Shown here in pieces: positions 40,483-50,562 of a DNA stretch of 64,000 nucleotides; the stretch's first letter is position 1; each line of letters starts with the position of its first letter. Both the position numbers and the translations under genes were made by a program. This DNA is from Abyssisolibacter fermentans (GTDB lineage Bacteria; Bacillota; Clostridia; Tissierellales; MCWD3). The notes under the pieces were generated by a model. The model saw only the letters and a program-made list of their open reading frames with translations, made no database searches and was not told the DNA's origin. The DNA lies in assembly GCF_001559865.1 (NCBI RefSeq), contig NZ_LOHE01000090.1:1-64000 (forward strand), in the 5' to 3' direction.

Positions 40483-40532
40483 GAAACCCAAATGGATAGG
40501 CTCTTTATAAGTGAAACCTACCATTTGGGTTT
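40483..40532 (-). terminator. Riboswitch-controlled terminator upstream of the purine permease
   Basis: AAACCCAAATGGTAGG and CCTATCCATTTGGGTTT form a long stem followed on the minus strand by TCTTTGTTTTTT. Its 5' arm (AAACCC) overlaps the 3' end of the ykkC-class aptamer, which is how aptamer folding would block termination. Confidence 0.85.
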
Positions 40533-40630
40533 ATGCCGCTACGGTGTGACAATACAAAAAATGCACTGCCAGTACCTCTAGGACTATACAATTACAGAAA
40601 ATATCTATTCTCTGTAAACCCTAGGTACTA
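40524..40630 (-). promoter_or_regulatory. ykkC-class riboswitch, probably the PRPP-binding subtype
   Basis: On the minus strand the order is GTACCTAGGG, a hairpin (TACAGAGAA/TTTTCTGTA), 'GTCCTAGAGGTACTGGCA', a second hairpin, 'CACACCGTAGCGGCATAAACCC'. This follows the conserved layout of ykkC RNAs (paired GTACCTAGG/CCTAGAGGTAC, then ACACCG and a terminal G..ATAAA..CCC block). A position just 3' of a guanine aptamer, in front of a purine gene, is the known context of PRPP riboswitches. Subtype is inferred from context, not from the specificity nucleotide. Confidence 0.75.
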
Positions 40631-40634
40631 TTTC

Positions 40635-40703
40635 ACTCATAGTCAAGCAATTTACGGTTGCCTGGTAGAGACTTCTCAGCCATATTCTGAGAATTATATG
40701 AGT
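40635..40703 (-). promoter_or_regulatory. Guanine-type purine riboswitch aptamer
   Basis: The minus strand reads ACTCATATAATTCTCAGAATATGGCTGAGAAGT..., split as P1 ACTCATA / TATGAGT, P2 TTCTCAG / CTGAGAA, J2/3 GTCTCTACC, P3 GGCAA / TTGCT and L3 CCGTAAA. J3/1 reads TTGACTATG; the C preceding TATG is the ligand-pairing base of guanine aptamers (adenine aptamers have T). Ligand binding should turn the permease gene off. Confidence 0.93.
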
Positions 40704-40737
40704 ATTAATTTAAATTCTATAAATTATACTATTATAA

Positions 40738-41204
40738 TAGCAAAGAGTTTTTTATAAGTCAATACATTTTTACGAATATTTAAGCCTTTATTTTATTTTT
40801 TTTATGTTATAACACGAACTTTATGTGATATTTCATTGTTTACGTTTGCATATATGATGTATTTACAAATAAAATAACTTTTGCTAATAATATTTTAAAC
40901 ATTTAAACTGTATAAGCACTCAGCTCATACAGTTTAACAAATTAATATTACTTCCACTTTGCTATAGTAGTTTATTTGGTTATAATAAATGTTGATTTTA
41001 CTTTGTATTATTGCTTCTATTATAACTATTATTAATCATAAAATCTACCTTTTTTTAAATTAGAATCAAAATAGAATCACGAGCATAAAATTAACCAATA
41101 CACCTTTCAAGGCTTACAGGGTTTCTCTTTACTATTCGCACTCTGTTTTTAAGTTTTTTTCTGTACTACAAACTATGTATTTAACTGCATTTAATTTCAT
41201 ATAT
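40738..41204. other. Gene-poor AT-rich region
   Basis: No ORF was recognised. It contains an inverted pair around 'TAAACTGTATAAGCACTCAGCTCATACAGTTTA' (about 40906-40936), a possible terminator or operator. It also has a segment near 41110 ('CAGGGTTTCTCTTT') loosely like the repeat blocks in the pur operon. Confidence 0.35.
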
Positions 41205-41393
41205 CTATAAACCAAGCTCTACTATTCCAAATTGTATTTTTTTGGATTTAACATTATCAATAGTTTTATCTTTAAAAGTAATTTTTATATCCTCACATGT
41301 ACTATCTTTAGCTAATATTAATGTACTCCTTTCGTAATGCTAGTTCTTTACTATCATCAAAATATAATCCTATAAAAAAGATATTATAACCCT
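41205..41393 (-). pseudogene. Possible decayed gene fragment
   Basis: In two neighbouring frames the minus strand encodes 'IFFIGLYFDDSKELALRKEYIN' then 'ILAKDSTCEDIKITFKDKTIDNVKSKKIQFGIVELGL', ending at TAG (41205-41207). No start codon joins them. The composition looks coding but I do not recognise the family. Confidence 0.3.
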
Positions 41394-41401
41394 CCATTTT
41401 C

Positions 41402-42502
41402 TTAGTATATAAATTTAGCCGATTTTTCTTTTTTATCAAATTCGATAAAAGCGCCAGTTGCCTCTGATATAAAGCGTGCCGGCAACATAAACCTACCTTC
41501 TTGAATCTCAGGTGCTTTGTCTAGTTTGATTTTTTGATCATTAACTATCATTGTTTTATTTTTGTGTTGAACTATTATATTTGTCTGTAAAGGCTGTAAT
41601 GTACAAAATCCAACTCCATATTTTGTATCTGCTCCTGGTATGCCTAAGTCTTTAGTACTCATTTTAAGATTTCTCCACAAATAATCTTCTGGTATTGCTT
41701 CTCCAAGAGCTACTTTATGCTTACAAGCAATCAACGCTGCTATACCTGATACAATTGGTGTAGACATAGATGTTCCGGACATAACAGCATAGTCATATTC
41801 GCTTTGCTTATACCAGCAAGATAAGACATTTACTCCAATTTGGCATACATCAACGTGCTCACCTTCTGTACTGAAAAGTGCTTTTTTCTTTTCTAGATCT
41901 ACAGCTCCTACACATATTACTTCCTTAAAAACTGCAGGATACCTAATTTCTTCTATAGAAGAATTACCTGCTGAGCAAATGACTGCTAAGTTAGACTTAA
42001 CTAGTTCTTTTATCGATTCGTGAAATTCTCCTAAGTCTTTTTCGCTTTCTTTTTGCCCATTTGTGGATAGCGAAATTGAAACTATGCTGACCTTTCTGCC
42101 GTCTTTAGATTTATATTCTTTTATCCACTGTAAGGCTTTTATGATATCCTTGATATTTCCATCACCATCACCACTCAATACTTTGACAGGCAGTATTTGA
42201 GTCTTTGGTGCTATTCCTACATTAGTACCAGCTATACTTCCAGCAACGTGGGTGCCGTGACCGTTGTCGTCCTCTGTGTTTGTAGAACCTCTGTAGTTGC
42301 AAAAGTTTCTTCCTCTTAAAATTCTTCCTTCTAGTTCTGTATGATTTGAAACTCCTGTATCTACAACTGCAACAATTACGCCTTGTCCTAAAATTCCCTG
42401 AGAATGAAAAGCCTTTCGACCTGATAGATTTAAGAATCTTAAATCGTCTTCCTGAAGTTCGTTCTTCATATCATCTATATTAAAGCTATCTACCTTGAGC
42501 AT
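41402..42502 (-). CDS. Subtilisin-like serine protease with C-terminal stalk-type domain
   Basis: S8-family protease of 366 residues. The catalytic triad is visible in 'VAVVDTGVSNH' (Asp near 48), 'DDNGHGTHVAGSIAG' (His near 83) and 'MSGTSMSTPIVSG' (Ser near 243). No signal peptide is present and the N-terminus resembles intracellular or self-processing subtilases. The last 60 residues ('MIVNDQKIKLDKAPEIQEGRFMLPARFISEATGAFIEFDKKEKSA') match the copper-amine-oxidase-N stalk domain also found in the amidase at 246-2276. That domain is normally on secreted wall proteins, so the location is unclear. Confidence 0.88.
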   Translation of the reverse strand: MLKVDSFNIDDMKNELQEDDLRFLNLSGRKAFHSQGILGQGVIVAVVDTGVSNHTELEGRILRGRNFCNYRGSTNTEDDNGHGTHVAGSIAGTNVGIAPKTQILPVKVLSGDGDGNIKDIIKALQWIKEYKSKDGRKVSIVSISLSTNGQKESEKDLGEFHESIKELVKSNLAVICSAGNSSIEEIRYPAVFKEVICVGAVDLEKKKALFSTEGEHVDVCQIGVNVLSCWYKQSEYDYAVMSGTSMSTPIVSGIAALIACKHKVALGEAIPEDYLWRNLKMSTKDLGIPGADTKYGVGFCTLQPLQTNIIVQHKNKTMIVNDQKIKLDKAPEIQEGRFMLPARFISEATGAFIEFDKKEKSAKFIY

Positions 42503-42688
42503 TTATATACCTCCTTTTTATAATTTTACCATAATTTATGCGTAGAACAACACCTGTTTCGGGTTTAAATATATCCATATTTCCGTTTTTCAGCTATACC
42601 TCAGTCAATGTCACTTCCTTTCGTTTGGTTTTGTTATATTAAAAAAGAACCTTGTTATTGGCTCTAGTAATAAACAAACTGCCTAATC

Positions 42689-42984
42689 TTAAATGGCAGT
42701 ATCAAAATACTGACGCATATCATTAAACAAGTAAAGAGGGGACATAATCTTTCTTAAATCTTCATCTACTGTAATTGATCTTTTAAGAATACTTTGATAT
42801 AGCTTAATAGATTCCCATTCTTTATACCCTTTGTCAGGTACTTCAATTCAATCTTATCCTTATCTGTGGCTACCGCTTTTTTTAGATAATTGCAGATAAA
42901 GCTATTCTTGACATCTACTGTTGTTTCTGATAAATATCTTGTTTTATTTTCAGATGTAATATGGAGTTCATCTCTCAATTTCAT
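42689..42984 (-). pseudogene. Frameshifted small gene, about 98 residues
   Basis: Frame one gives 'MKLRDELHITSENKTRYLSETTVDVKNSFICNYLKKAVATDKDKIELK'. After a single-base shift near 42840 the reading continues 'VPDKGYKEWESIKLYQSILKRSITVDEDLRKIMSPLYLFNDMRQYFDTAI' to a stop at 42689. The two parts together look like one soluble protein. The family is not recognised. The shift could be real decay or a sequencing error. Confidence 0.5.
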
Positions 42985-43178
42985 AACCTACCTTTACACA
43001 TTATCATTTATTATCTTGACTATATTTACTTAATAAAGTTAAGAAATCAATATATATGAAAAAAATGATAGTATATCGTTGTAATTTTTTGTAAAGTATT
43101 TTATTGACAGTTAATGCTTATTATGGTATTATTACTTTGGGTATTTTTTAAATAAATTACAAAAAAGGAGATGTAAGA

Positions 43179-43382
43179 ATGTCCAAAAAATTATTAATTT
43201 TATTGTTATCAATTTGTCTTTGTCTATGTTTCATTGTGCCAAGTTTTGCAGCTACTTTATGTCCTGACTGTGGTGAATTGGGTATTTACCAATATTCAAC
43301 TTGGTCTGAAAAAGATGGTGAACTAGTATGGACTAAAGTTTATAAATGTAGTGAATGCGGTAGTTATTTTCCTGTCTATTAA
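43179..43382 (+). CDS. Small secreted zinc-ribbon-like protein
   Basis: 67 residues. The signal peptide is 'MSKKLLILLLSICLCLCFIVPSFAA' with an AxA-like cleavage site. The 42-residue mature part carries two CxxC pairs ('LCPDCGELG' and 'YKCSECGSYF') about 32 residues apart, a zinc-ribbon-like spacing. ATG 43179 has AAAGGAG in front and a terminator follows. No family name is known to me. It lies in the zone of mobile-element remnants. Confidence 0.75.
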   Translation: MSKKLLILLLSICLCLCFIVPSFAATLCPDCGELGIYQYSTWSEKDGELVWTKVYKCSECGSYFPVY

Positions 43383-43437
43383 TTAAAATGGGGCAGTCGG
43401 AAATAGTTAATTTCAGTTCCTTGAATAATAAAAAGTT

Positions 43438-43496
43438 AAAACCGCTGGATTTAGGTCTTATAAAAACCTTTTTCACTCCTAGCGGTTTCTTTTTTG
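43438..43496 (+). terminator. Terminator after the small secreted protein
   Basis: Outer stem AAACCGCT / AGCGGTTT with an inner AGGT / ACCT stem, followed by a CTTTTTT tract. It lies 56 bp after the stop codon. Confidence 0.65.
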
Positions 43497-43504
43497 GACA
43501 ACCT

Positions 43505-43608
43505 GTACTGACTCTACAGTATGGAGCTACTCGAATGACACTGACTTCTTTACCTGTTGTTCTATCAGATTTATTCTTCTTAGGTTTTATGATTTCTACT
43601 TCTTTCAT
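43505..43608 (-). pseudogene. 5' fragment of a large serine recombinase gene
   Basis: ATG 43608 with AGGAGGTC upstream starts 'MKEVEIIKPKKNKSDRTTGKEVSVIRVAPYCRVST', the typical N-terminus of large serine recombinases up to the catalytic Ser region (YCRVST). Homology stops there and unrelated sequence with the terminator arm follows. Truncated remnant of an integrative element. Confidence 0.75.
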
Positions 43609-43856
43609 GTTGACCTCCTATCTTTAGATTAAATATTCTCCTAGCTCAATTCATCAGACACTGTCTGATGTTTTCTATGTTACCTTAGACACTTATCTAA
43701 ATGAATTACTCGTAATTTCCGAAAAGTTATTTTATGTTCCTATTCCTTATTTATAATTTCATCATAGTATATACCAATGTACTATGGTAAAATCAACTAT
43801 TATGAACTTATCAGCGTTACATACAAGTTCAATATATATCTGTTTCTCACAAAAGA
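43609..43856. other. Spacer between recombinase remnant and alaS-like gene
   Basis: It contains short dyads such as CAGACA.TGTCTG near 43657-43669. No gene or promoter could be assigned. Confidence 0.3.
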
Positions 43857-43887
43857 ATGAACTATCCAATAATACCGGATAGTTCAT
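43857..43887 (-). terminator. Terminator of the alaS-like gene
   Basis: ATGAACTATCC and GGATAGTTCAT flank a short loop, 34 bp past the stop codon, with moderate T content after the stem. Confidence 0.7.
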
Positions 43888-43920
43888 CTAAACATTCAAA
43901 ATTCAATTATTCATCTGATC

Positions 43921-45705
43921 TTATCTTACATTATTAAAATCAACAATAGCTTTTATTCTCCTAACACCTGAAGAAGAGCTTTGCTCTTTAATTATTTTGA
44001 AATACCCAAGTTCAGATGTATTAGAAACATGTGGTCCACCACAAATTTCAAGTGAATATCTAGGTATTTCGTAAACCTTTACAATATCACCATATTTTGA
44101 ATCAAATATTCCTATAGCACCACTATTTTTAGCATCATCTAAGTTCATTTCTACACATTTAACATCAATCTTATCATGTATCGCCCTGTTAACAATACTT
44201 TCAACCTGTGTTATCTCTTCTTCAGTCAACTTTCTATCAAAGGAGAAATCAAATCTTAATCGTTCTGAATTAATATGACTACCTCTTTGAAAAACCTGCT
44301 CGCCTAATACCTGTCGCAATGCGCCATTAAGTAAATGAGTAGCTGTATGCAGCTTTATACTATAATTGTTATGCTCTGTCAATCCCCCTTTGAATTTTCC
44401 AGCTGCCCCAGTTCTGGATTTTTTCTGATGCTCTTCAACCTTTGCTTTAAATCCCTCCATGTCAACAAGGATTTCTTTTTCCGCTGCAAGTTCTAATGTG
44501 AATTCAATAGGGAAACCATAGGTATCATATAATTTAAAAGCTTGTTGACCGTTCAAACATTCTCCAGCTTTTAGTTTCCCAAAATATTTGTTTGCCATTT
44601 TTAATCCACTTTGAAGAGTTTTATTGAATTTATCATATTCCTTTCTTAACTCTTCAATGATAGTTTCTCTGCATGACTTAACCTCGGGATATGCTTCACC
44701 ATACATTTCAATAACTTCTTCAGCTAATTCAGGTAATATACTCTCTTTAACACCTAACTTATGAATCATCCGAATAGTACGTCGAATAAGTCGTCTAAGT
44801 ATATAACCTTGTTCTGAATTTGATGGGACAATCTTTTTTGGATCAGCAAGAATAAATATAGCAGACCTAGTATGTTCACATATGACTCTATAACTCTTTT
44901 GATTGCTTTTATGATATGATATCTCACTTATTTCTTCCAATTTGTTGATTAATGGAACAAATAAATCTGTTTCATATACATTTTGTAGATTGTTTGCTAG
45001 GATTAGTAATCTTTCAAATCCTAATCCCACATCAATGTTCTTTTGCTTTAGTTCAGTAAGATTCCCATCTTTATCTTTGTTATATGTCATAAAAACATTA
45101 TTTCCTAATTCAACATACTTTCCACAACTACAGGCTGGTCCACATTCCTCACAACAATCAGGTAAATCATTCACATAGAACATTTCTGAATCAGGACCAC
45201 ATGGACCTATCTCTCCAGCCGGTCCCCACCAATTTTCATCATCTCCATAATAAAAAATCTGTTCTTTACTTAATCCAAGCTCTAACCATGTCTGAGTAGC
45301 TTCAGCATCATATGGTACCTTATCATTTCCTTTGTGAACAGTTACTGCAAGTTTAGAAACAGGTATATTAAGTTGCTCTGTAAGAAACCCAAAACTCATG
45401 GTAATTGCCTCTTTTTTAAAATAATCACCTAAAGACCAGTTTCCTAGCATTTCAAAGACAGTTAAATGATAATCATCACCTACCTCCTCTATATCTCCCA
45501 TTCTTACACACCTTTGTACATTGGCAAGACGTTTTCCCAATGGGTGTTCTTGTCCAAGTAGATAAGGAATAAGAGGTTGCATGCCAGCAGTCGTATATAA
45601 TACACTAGCATCATTTTCAGGAACTAAAGATGCGGCGTCAGCTACTTCATGTCTCCTTTCTTTGTAATATGATACATAGAGTTTTCTTAATTCATTTGCT
45701 TTCAT
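43921..45705 (-). CDS. Short alanyl-tRNA synthetase-like protein (no C-terminal domain)
   Basis: 594 residues against about 870 for normal AlaRS. The class II core ('[62 protein letters not shown]') and the editing domain are present ('[14 protein letters not shown]' and '[15 protein letters not shown]' give the zinc-binding His/Cys set). The DHHA1/C-Ala part is missing. A Cys-rich insert '[17 protein letters not shown]' near 185 is unusual. It is controlled by a T-box leader and flanked by recombinase and integrase remnants. It may be a second, acquired AlaRS rather than the housekeeping copy. Confidence 0.88.
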   Translation of the reverse strand: MKANELRKLYVSYYKERRHEVADAASLVPENDASVLYTTAGMQPLIPYLLGQEHPLGKRLANVQRCVRMGDIEEVGDDYHLTVFEMLGNWSLGDYFKKEAITMSFGFLTEQLNIPVSKLAVTVHKGNDKVPYDAEATQTWLELGLSKEQIFYYGDDENWWGPAGEIGPCGPDSEMFYVNDLPDCCEECGPACSCGKYVELGNNVFMTYNKDKDGNLTELKQKNIDVGLGFERLLILANNLQNVYETDLFVPLINKLEEISEISYHKSNQKSYRVICEHTRSAIFILADPKKIVPSNSEQGYILRRLIRRTIRMIHKLGVKESILPELAEEVIEMYGEAYPEVKSCRETIIEELRKEYDKFNKTLQSGLKMANKYFGKLKAGECLNGQQAFKLYDTYGFPIEFTLELAAEKEILVDMEGFKAKVEEHQKKSRTGAAGKFKGGLTEHNNYSIKLHTATHLLNGALRQVLGEQVFQRGSHINSERLRFDFSFDRKLTEEEITQVESIVNRAIHDKIDVKCVEMNLDDAKNSGAIGIFDSKYGDIVKVYEIPRYSLEICGGPHVSNTSELGYFKIIKEQSSSSGVRRIKAIVDFNNVR

Positions 45706-45736
45706 AGTCTTCTTCCTTTCTCAAAATTTGTATTAA

Positions 45737-45995
45737 AAAAGCCCTAAGCTTTAATTGCTTAGGGCGAATTCTTTATCCGTGGTACCACCTAAATTCAGAG
45801 ATAAACTCTGCTCTCATCAAGTACAGGCAATTCATATTACCGATACTATATCCTATGATAACGGTGGATCTCCGTTGAAGCCTACTAATCATTTCGGTTC
45901 AAAGCTCCGAGACTGCTTCAATATACCTATTGTGAAGATTCGCACCAACCATCTTCTCTCTGAACAATACAACTATATTTACTACTTCTCTTCTT
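45737..45995 (-). promoter_or_regulatory. T-box leader of the alaS-like gene
   Basis: The minus strand shows stem I with the AGAGAGAA... 'GGTTGGTGCGAA' apical region, then the T-box sequence GGTGGTACCACGG (45776-45789). A terminator GCCCTAAGC / GCTTAGGGC with a T run (45735-45766) follows. GCA and GCT triplets, both Ala codons, occur on the 3' side of stem I as specifier candidates. Uncharged tRNA-Ala should allow read-through. I could not fold it to fix the specifier. Confidence 0.88.
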
Positions 45996-46139
45996 CGCCT
46001 TTATTATTAATTTCTGTAATGGTATCATTAAATCTTGTTTTTGTCAAATGTGATTTTACTCTTTGTGTTGTTAACTCTTTGTGATTTTACTCTTTTGTTG
46101 ATTTTAATCTTTTGTGATCTTAATCTTTTAACTTCTACA

Positions 46140-46274
46140 CTAGACTTTATATCTATTATAATTCCTATCCAACTCTGCTTTTATCTTCGCATATTCTCGC
46201 TCAGTAATATGCTTCTCATCAAGCAGGGTGGACAACATTGCCAATTGAATGGTATATTTCATGAGCTGGTCCAT
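46140..46274 (-). CDS. Small SHOCT-domain-like protein
   Basis: 44 residues: 'MDQLMKYTIQLAMLSTLLDEKHITEREYAKIKAEL..'. The 'L.....IT..EY...K..L' pattern is that of SHOCT domains. ATG 46274 has a perfect AGGAGG. Genes like this commonly sit just upstream of large serine recombinases in integrative elements. Here the truncated recombinase is 2.5 kb downstream, with the alaS-like gene in between. Confidence 0.7.
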   Translation of the reverse strand: MDQLMKYTIQLAMLSTLLDEKHITEREYAKIKAELDRNYNRYKV

Positions 46275-46445
46275 ATAAACCTCCTGCGTAATCATCATTT
46301 ACTATTCTCTTTTAATATTCATAAGACATATCAAGAAGCCTTCTAATTCCTTTGCATACTTGTTCATAAATAATTTCCTATTATCTTGGTAGCAAAGAAT
46401 TACCAATTGTTGCAATCACCTCCTATCACTAAAAAGGGCGTGGAA

Positions 46446-46650
46446 TTACCCATATTTAACCAATTTGTTTAACACTATATTTCCCGCTCTTCTAGCAGGA
46501 TTAGACTTCAATTCATAAAATCTTACTGCATGATTGAAAATCGCACTGAGCTGGTTATGTGTGGTTTTAAGATAAGTAGGGGAAAATAACTTCCCCTGTT
46601 TATCCTTTAATGAAATAATAAAAGAAAATGGTGAATCTGAGAAGAGAATT
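46446..46650 (-). pseudogene. Internal fragment of a phage-type tyrosine integrase
   Basis: The minus strand encodes 'SLKDKQGKLFSPTYLKTTHNQLSAIFNHAVRFYELKSNPARRAGNI', clearly the SAM-like core-binding domain of tyrosine integrases, and then runs to a stop at 46446. There is no start codon and no catalytic domain. It is a remnant of a second mobile element. Confidence 0.75.
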
Positions 46651-46788
46651 AAGTTGCATTTGATTGGACTTGATCATCTGTTAGAAGAATGGTATGACAT
46701 GAAAAAATCACTTGAAAGCGGCAAGGTATCTCAAAAAGAGTATTATAAGTGGAGAATGATTTGGCCAGAAAATCTGGATAGAAGTTAA
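46651..46788 (+). pseudogene. C-terminal gene fragment of unknown type
   Basis: The plus strand encodes 'LHLIGLDHLLEEWYDMKKSLESGKVSQKEYYKWRMIWPENLDRS' and stops at 46788. It begins about where the opposite-strand integrase fragment ends, so a recombination junction probably lies near 46650. No start codon or known family. Confidence 0.4.
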
Positions 46789-46844
46789 TAGATTCTTTTA
46801 CTCTTATATGATATTTAATATCAAACTAATATCACTACAAACCA

Positions 46845-46890
46845 AAAAACCTCTGCAACCCTTAATATTAAAAGGATTACAGAGGTTTTA
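46845..46890 (-). terminator. Terminator of guaBA
   Basis: AAAACCTCTG and CAGAGGTTTT form the base of a long hairpin just past the guaA stop codon, with T-rich exit. Confidence 0.8.
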
Positions 46891-46894
46891 TTTA

Positions 46895-48439
46895 TTATTC
46901 CCACTCAATAGTCGCTGGTGGTTTACTTGTTATATCATAAACAACTCTGTTTACATTTTCTACATTATTGACAATTTCTCGTGATATTTTATCAAGAACT
47001 TCAAAAGGTATTCTTGCCCACTCACTTGTCATTCCATCAGATGATGTTACTGCTCTAAGTGCAATTGTATGAGTATGTGTTCTTTCATCTCCCATAACAC
47101 CAACTGTTTTGATATTAGGAAGTGCTGCAAAGTACTGCCATATGCTTCTGTTTAAGCCAGCTTTTCTTATTTCCTCTCTAAATATCCAATCAGCTTCTCT
47201 AACTATTTTAAGTTTTTCAGGTGTTATTTCTCCCAATACTCTTATAGCTAAACCTGGACCTGGGAATGGTTGTCTCTGAACTATTTCATCTGGTATGTTT
47301 AGTTTATTACCTACACTTCTAACCTCATCCTTAAATAGCGATCTTAGAGGTTCAACAAGTTTAAAATCAACATCCTCTGGAAGTCCACCTACATTATGAT
47401 GGCTTTTTATAACATCTGCTTTGTCTGTTCCGCTCTCTATTACGTCTGGATAAATTGTTCCTTGTACTAGAAAATCAATGTTATCATATTGGCTTTTTAG
47501 TTTAGCTTTTTCTTCTTCAAAAACTCTTATAAATTCTTCACCAATAATTTTTCTTTTCTTTTCAGGATCAACTACTCCTTTAAGTTTTGTTAAAAACCTT
47601 TCTTGAGCATTTACTCTTATAAGGTTTAGATTAAATTTATCTCTGAAAACTTCTTCTACTTGGTCACCCTCATTTTTTCTAAGTAGACCATGATCAACAA
47701 ATATACAAATTAAGTTAGAACCAATTGCTTTGTGTACCATTACTGCTGCTACAGCTGAATCTACTCCACCTGAAAGTGCACATATAGCTCTCTTATCTCC
47801 TATCTCTTCTTTTATATTTGCTATCGTTTCTTTTGCAAAATCACCCATATCCCAATCTGGTGTTATTTCACATACGTTGTATAAAAAGTTTGCTAATATG
47901 TCTCTTCCTCTTTCAGTATGCTCTACTTCTGGATGGAATTGAACTGCTACAAGCTTTCCATCTATGCTCTTCATTGCTGCTACTGGACATGAAGATGTTT
48001 TAGCAGTAACCACAAAATTTTCAGGAGCCTCTCCTATAAAATTAGTATGACTCATCAAACATTTTATATCATCATCTATAGATTTAAATATACCATCATT
48101 ATGAAGTATATTAAGCTCTGTTCTACCATACTCTCTAGTATCCGCTCTACTTACTGTTCCACCAAATACTTGTGCCATTAGTTGTCCACCATAGCATATA
48201 CCTAATACAGGTATGCCCATTTTAAACAACTCATCGTTACATTTTGGTGCATTTTCTTCAAAAACACTTGATGGTCCTCCGGATAAAATTATTCCCTTTG
48301 GATTCTTAGCTTTTATTTTATCTAGAGAATAGTTATAAGGAAGTATCTCACAATACACATTTGCTTCTCTTACTCTTCTTGCAATCAGCTGACTGTATTG
48401 TCCACCAAAATCTAATATCAAAACCACGCTATTTTGCAT
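46895..48439 (-). CDS. guaA: GMP synthase (glutamine-hydrolysing) GuaA
   Basis: Converts XMP to GMP, 514 residues. The class I glutaminase has '[19 protein letters not shown]', the nucleophile Cys in '[12 protein letters not shown]' and '[12 protein letters not shown]'. The ATP-pyrophosphatase has '[14 protein letters not shown]'. The C-terminal dimer domain ends '[17 protein letters not shown]'. ATG 48439 follows GGAGGG; a longer frame reaches into guaB but is not family-like. It is 13 nt after guaB. Confidence 0.96.
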   Translation of the reverse strand: MQNSVVLILDFGGQYSQLIARRVREANVYCEILPYNYSLDKIKAKNPKGIILSGGPSSVFEENAPKCNDELFKMGIPVLGICYGGQLMAQVFGGTVSRADTREYGRTELNILHNDGIFKSIDDDIKCLMSHTNFIGEAPENFVVTAKTSSCPVAAMKSIDGKLVAVQFHPEVEHTERGRDILANFLYNVCEITPDWDMGDFAKETIANIKEEIGDKRAICALSGGVDSAVAAVMVHKAIGSNLICIFVDHGLLRKNEGDQVEEVFRDKFNLNLIRVNAQERFLTKLKGVVDPEKKRKIIGEEFIRVFEEEKAKLKSQYDNIDFLVQGTIYPDVIESGTDKADVIKSHHNVGGLPEDVDFKLVEPLRSLFKDEVRSVGNKLNIPDEIVQRQPFPGPGLAIRVLGEITPEKLKIVREADWIFREEIRKAGLNRSIWQYFAALPNIKTVGVMGDERTHTHTIALRAVTSSDGMTSEWARIPFEVLDKISREIVNNVENVNRVVYDITSKPPATIEWE

Positions 48440-48452
48440 CTTTTTCCCTCCG

Positions 48453-49928
<1,476 letters not shown>

Positions 49929-50072
49929 TTAATTATAATATTATTTCCGTGTTAGTTTTTAATAGATTAACAAAACTTATTTTTATTGTCAAGGAGTTTC
50001 TAATGTTTAATAATTTTCAAACTTTTCAAAAAATAAAGGCAAACGTTTTGCTAAAACTATAAAATTGATTCA

Positions 50073-50091
50073 CCCACTCTTAAAAGTGGGC
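50073..50091 (-). terminator. Possible terminator after larC
   Basis: CCCACT and AGTGGG with an AT loop form a short stem past the larC stop codon. The T tract is weak. Confidence 0.35.
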
Positions 50092-50139
50092 GTTAATAAT
50101 TAATAAATGTGTTGATATACACGTTTAACTAGGTTTATA

Positions 50140-50562
50140 TCAATTGCTATAAAATTCTTTTAATGCTTCATTATAAATATTAATTATCGAAACACCCTGT
50201 TGTTGTGCTAAAGTCTTACAATCTTCATATTCAGGAAAACATTTCAATAATTTATTATCCTTATAAGCTTTTTTTATTCTTATTGTTCCATACTTAGTTT
50301 TTACTTTTATAATTTCTCTATTCAAACTAATTCTATCTACTTCATATTTTCTTATACCTATAGTCGTAGTTTGTTCAAATATTATGTCCATTAAAGTTTC
50401 AACATCTTTATCATGACACAAAACACTCAGTTTTGTTGCTGGTCTATTTTTCTTCATAATAATATTTGTTAAAAATACGTCCAATGCACCTTCTTCAAAA
50501 AGAAAAGGCATTAAATAAGAATATACCTCTGGATTCATATCATCAATATTAGTTTCAAGCAT
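50140..50562 (-). CDS. larC: LarC, C-terminal part (LarC2), reached by -1 frameshift
   Basis: 140 residues. 'MLETNIDDMNPEVYSYLMPFLFEEGALDVFLTNIIMKKNRPATKLSVLC' is the C-terminal half of the LarC nickel-insertion protein. In the -1 frame the upstream codons read TPQKLIMLETNIDD without a stop, joining directly to LarC1 at an A9 run. A separate start at ATG 50562 is possible but lacks a clear ribosome binding site. In Lactobacillus plantarum full-length LarC is likewise made by frameshifting. CTP-dependent nickel insertion is expected of the fused protein. Confidence 0.88.
   Translation of the reverse strand: MLETNIDDMNPEVYSYLMPFLFEEGALDVFLTNIIMKKNRPATKLSVLCHDKDVETLMDIIFEQTTTIGIRKYEVDRISLNREIIKVKTKYGTIRIKKAYKDNKLLKCFPEYEDCKTLAQQQGVSIINIYNEALKEFYSN

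Noticed and set aside
46035-46346. Plus-strand hydrophobic ORF of 103 residues
   Set aside because: It is the antisense of the SHOCT-like gene region and has no ribosome binding site.
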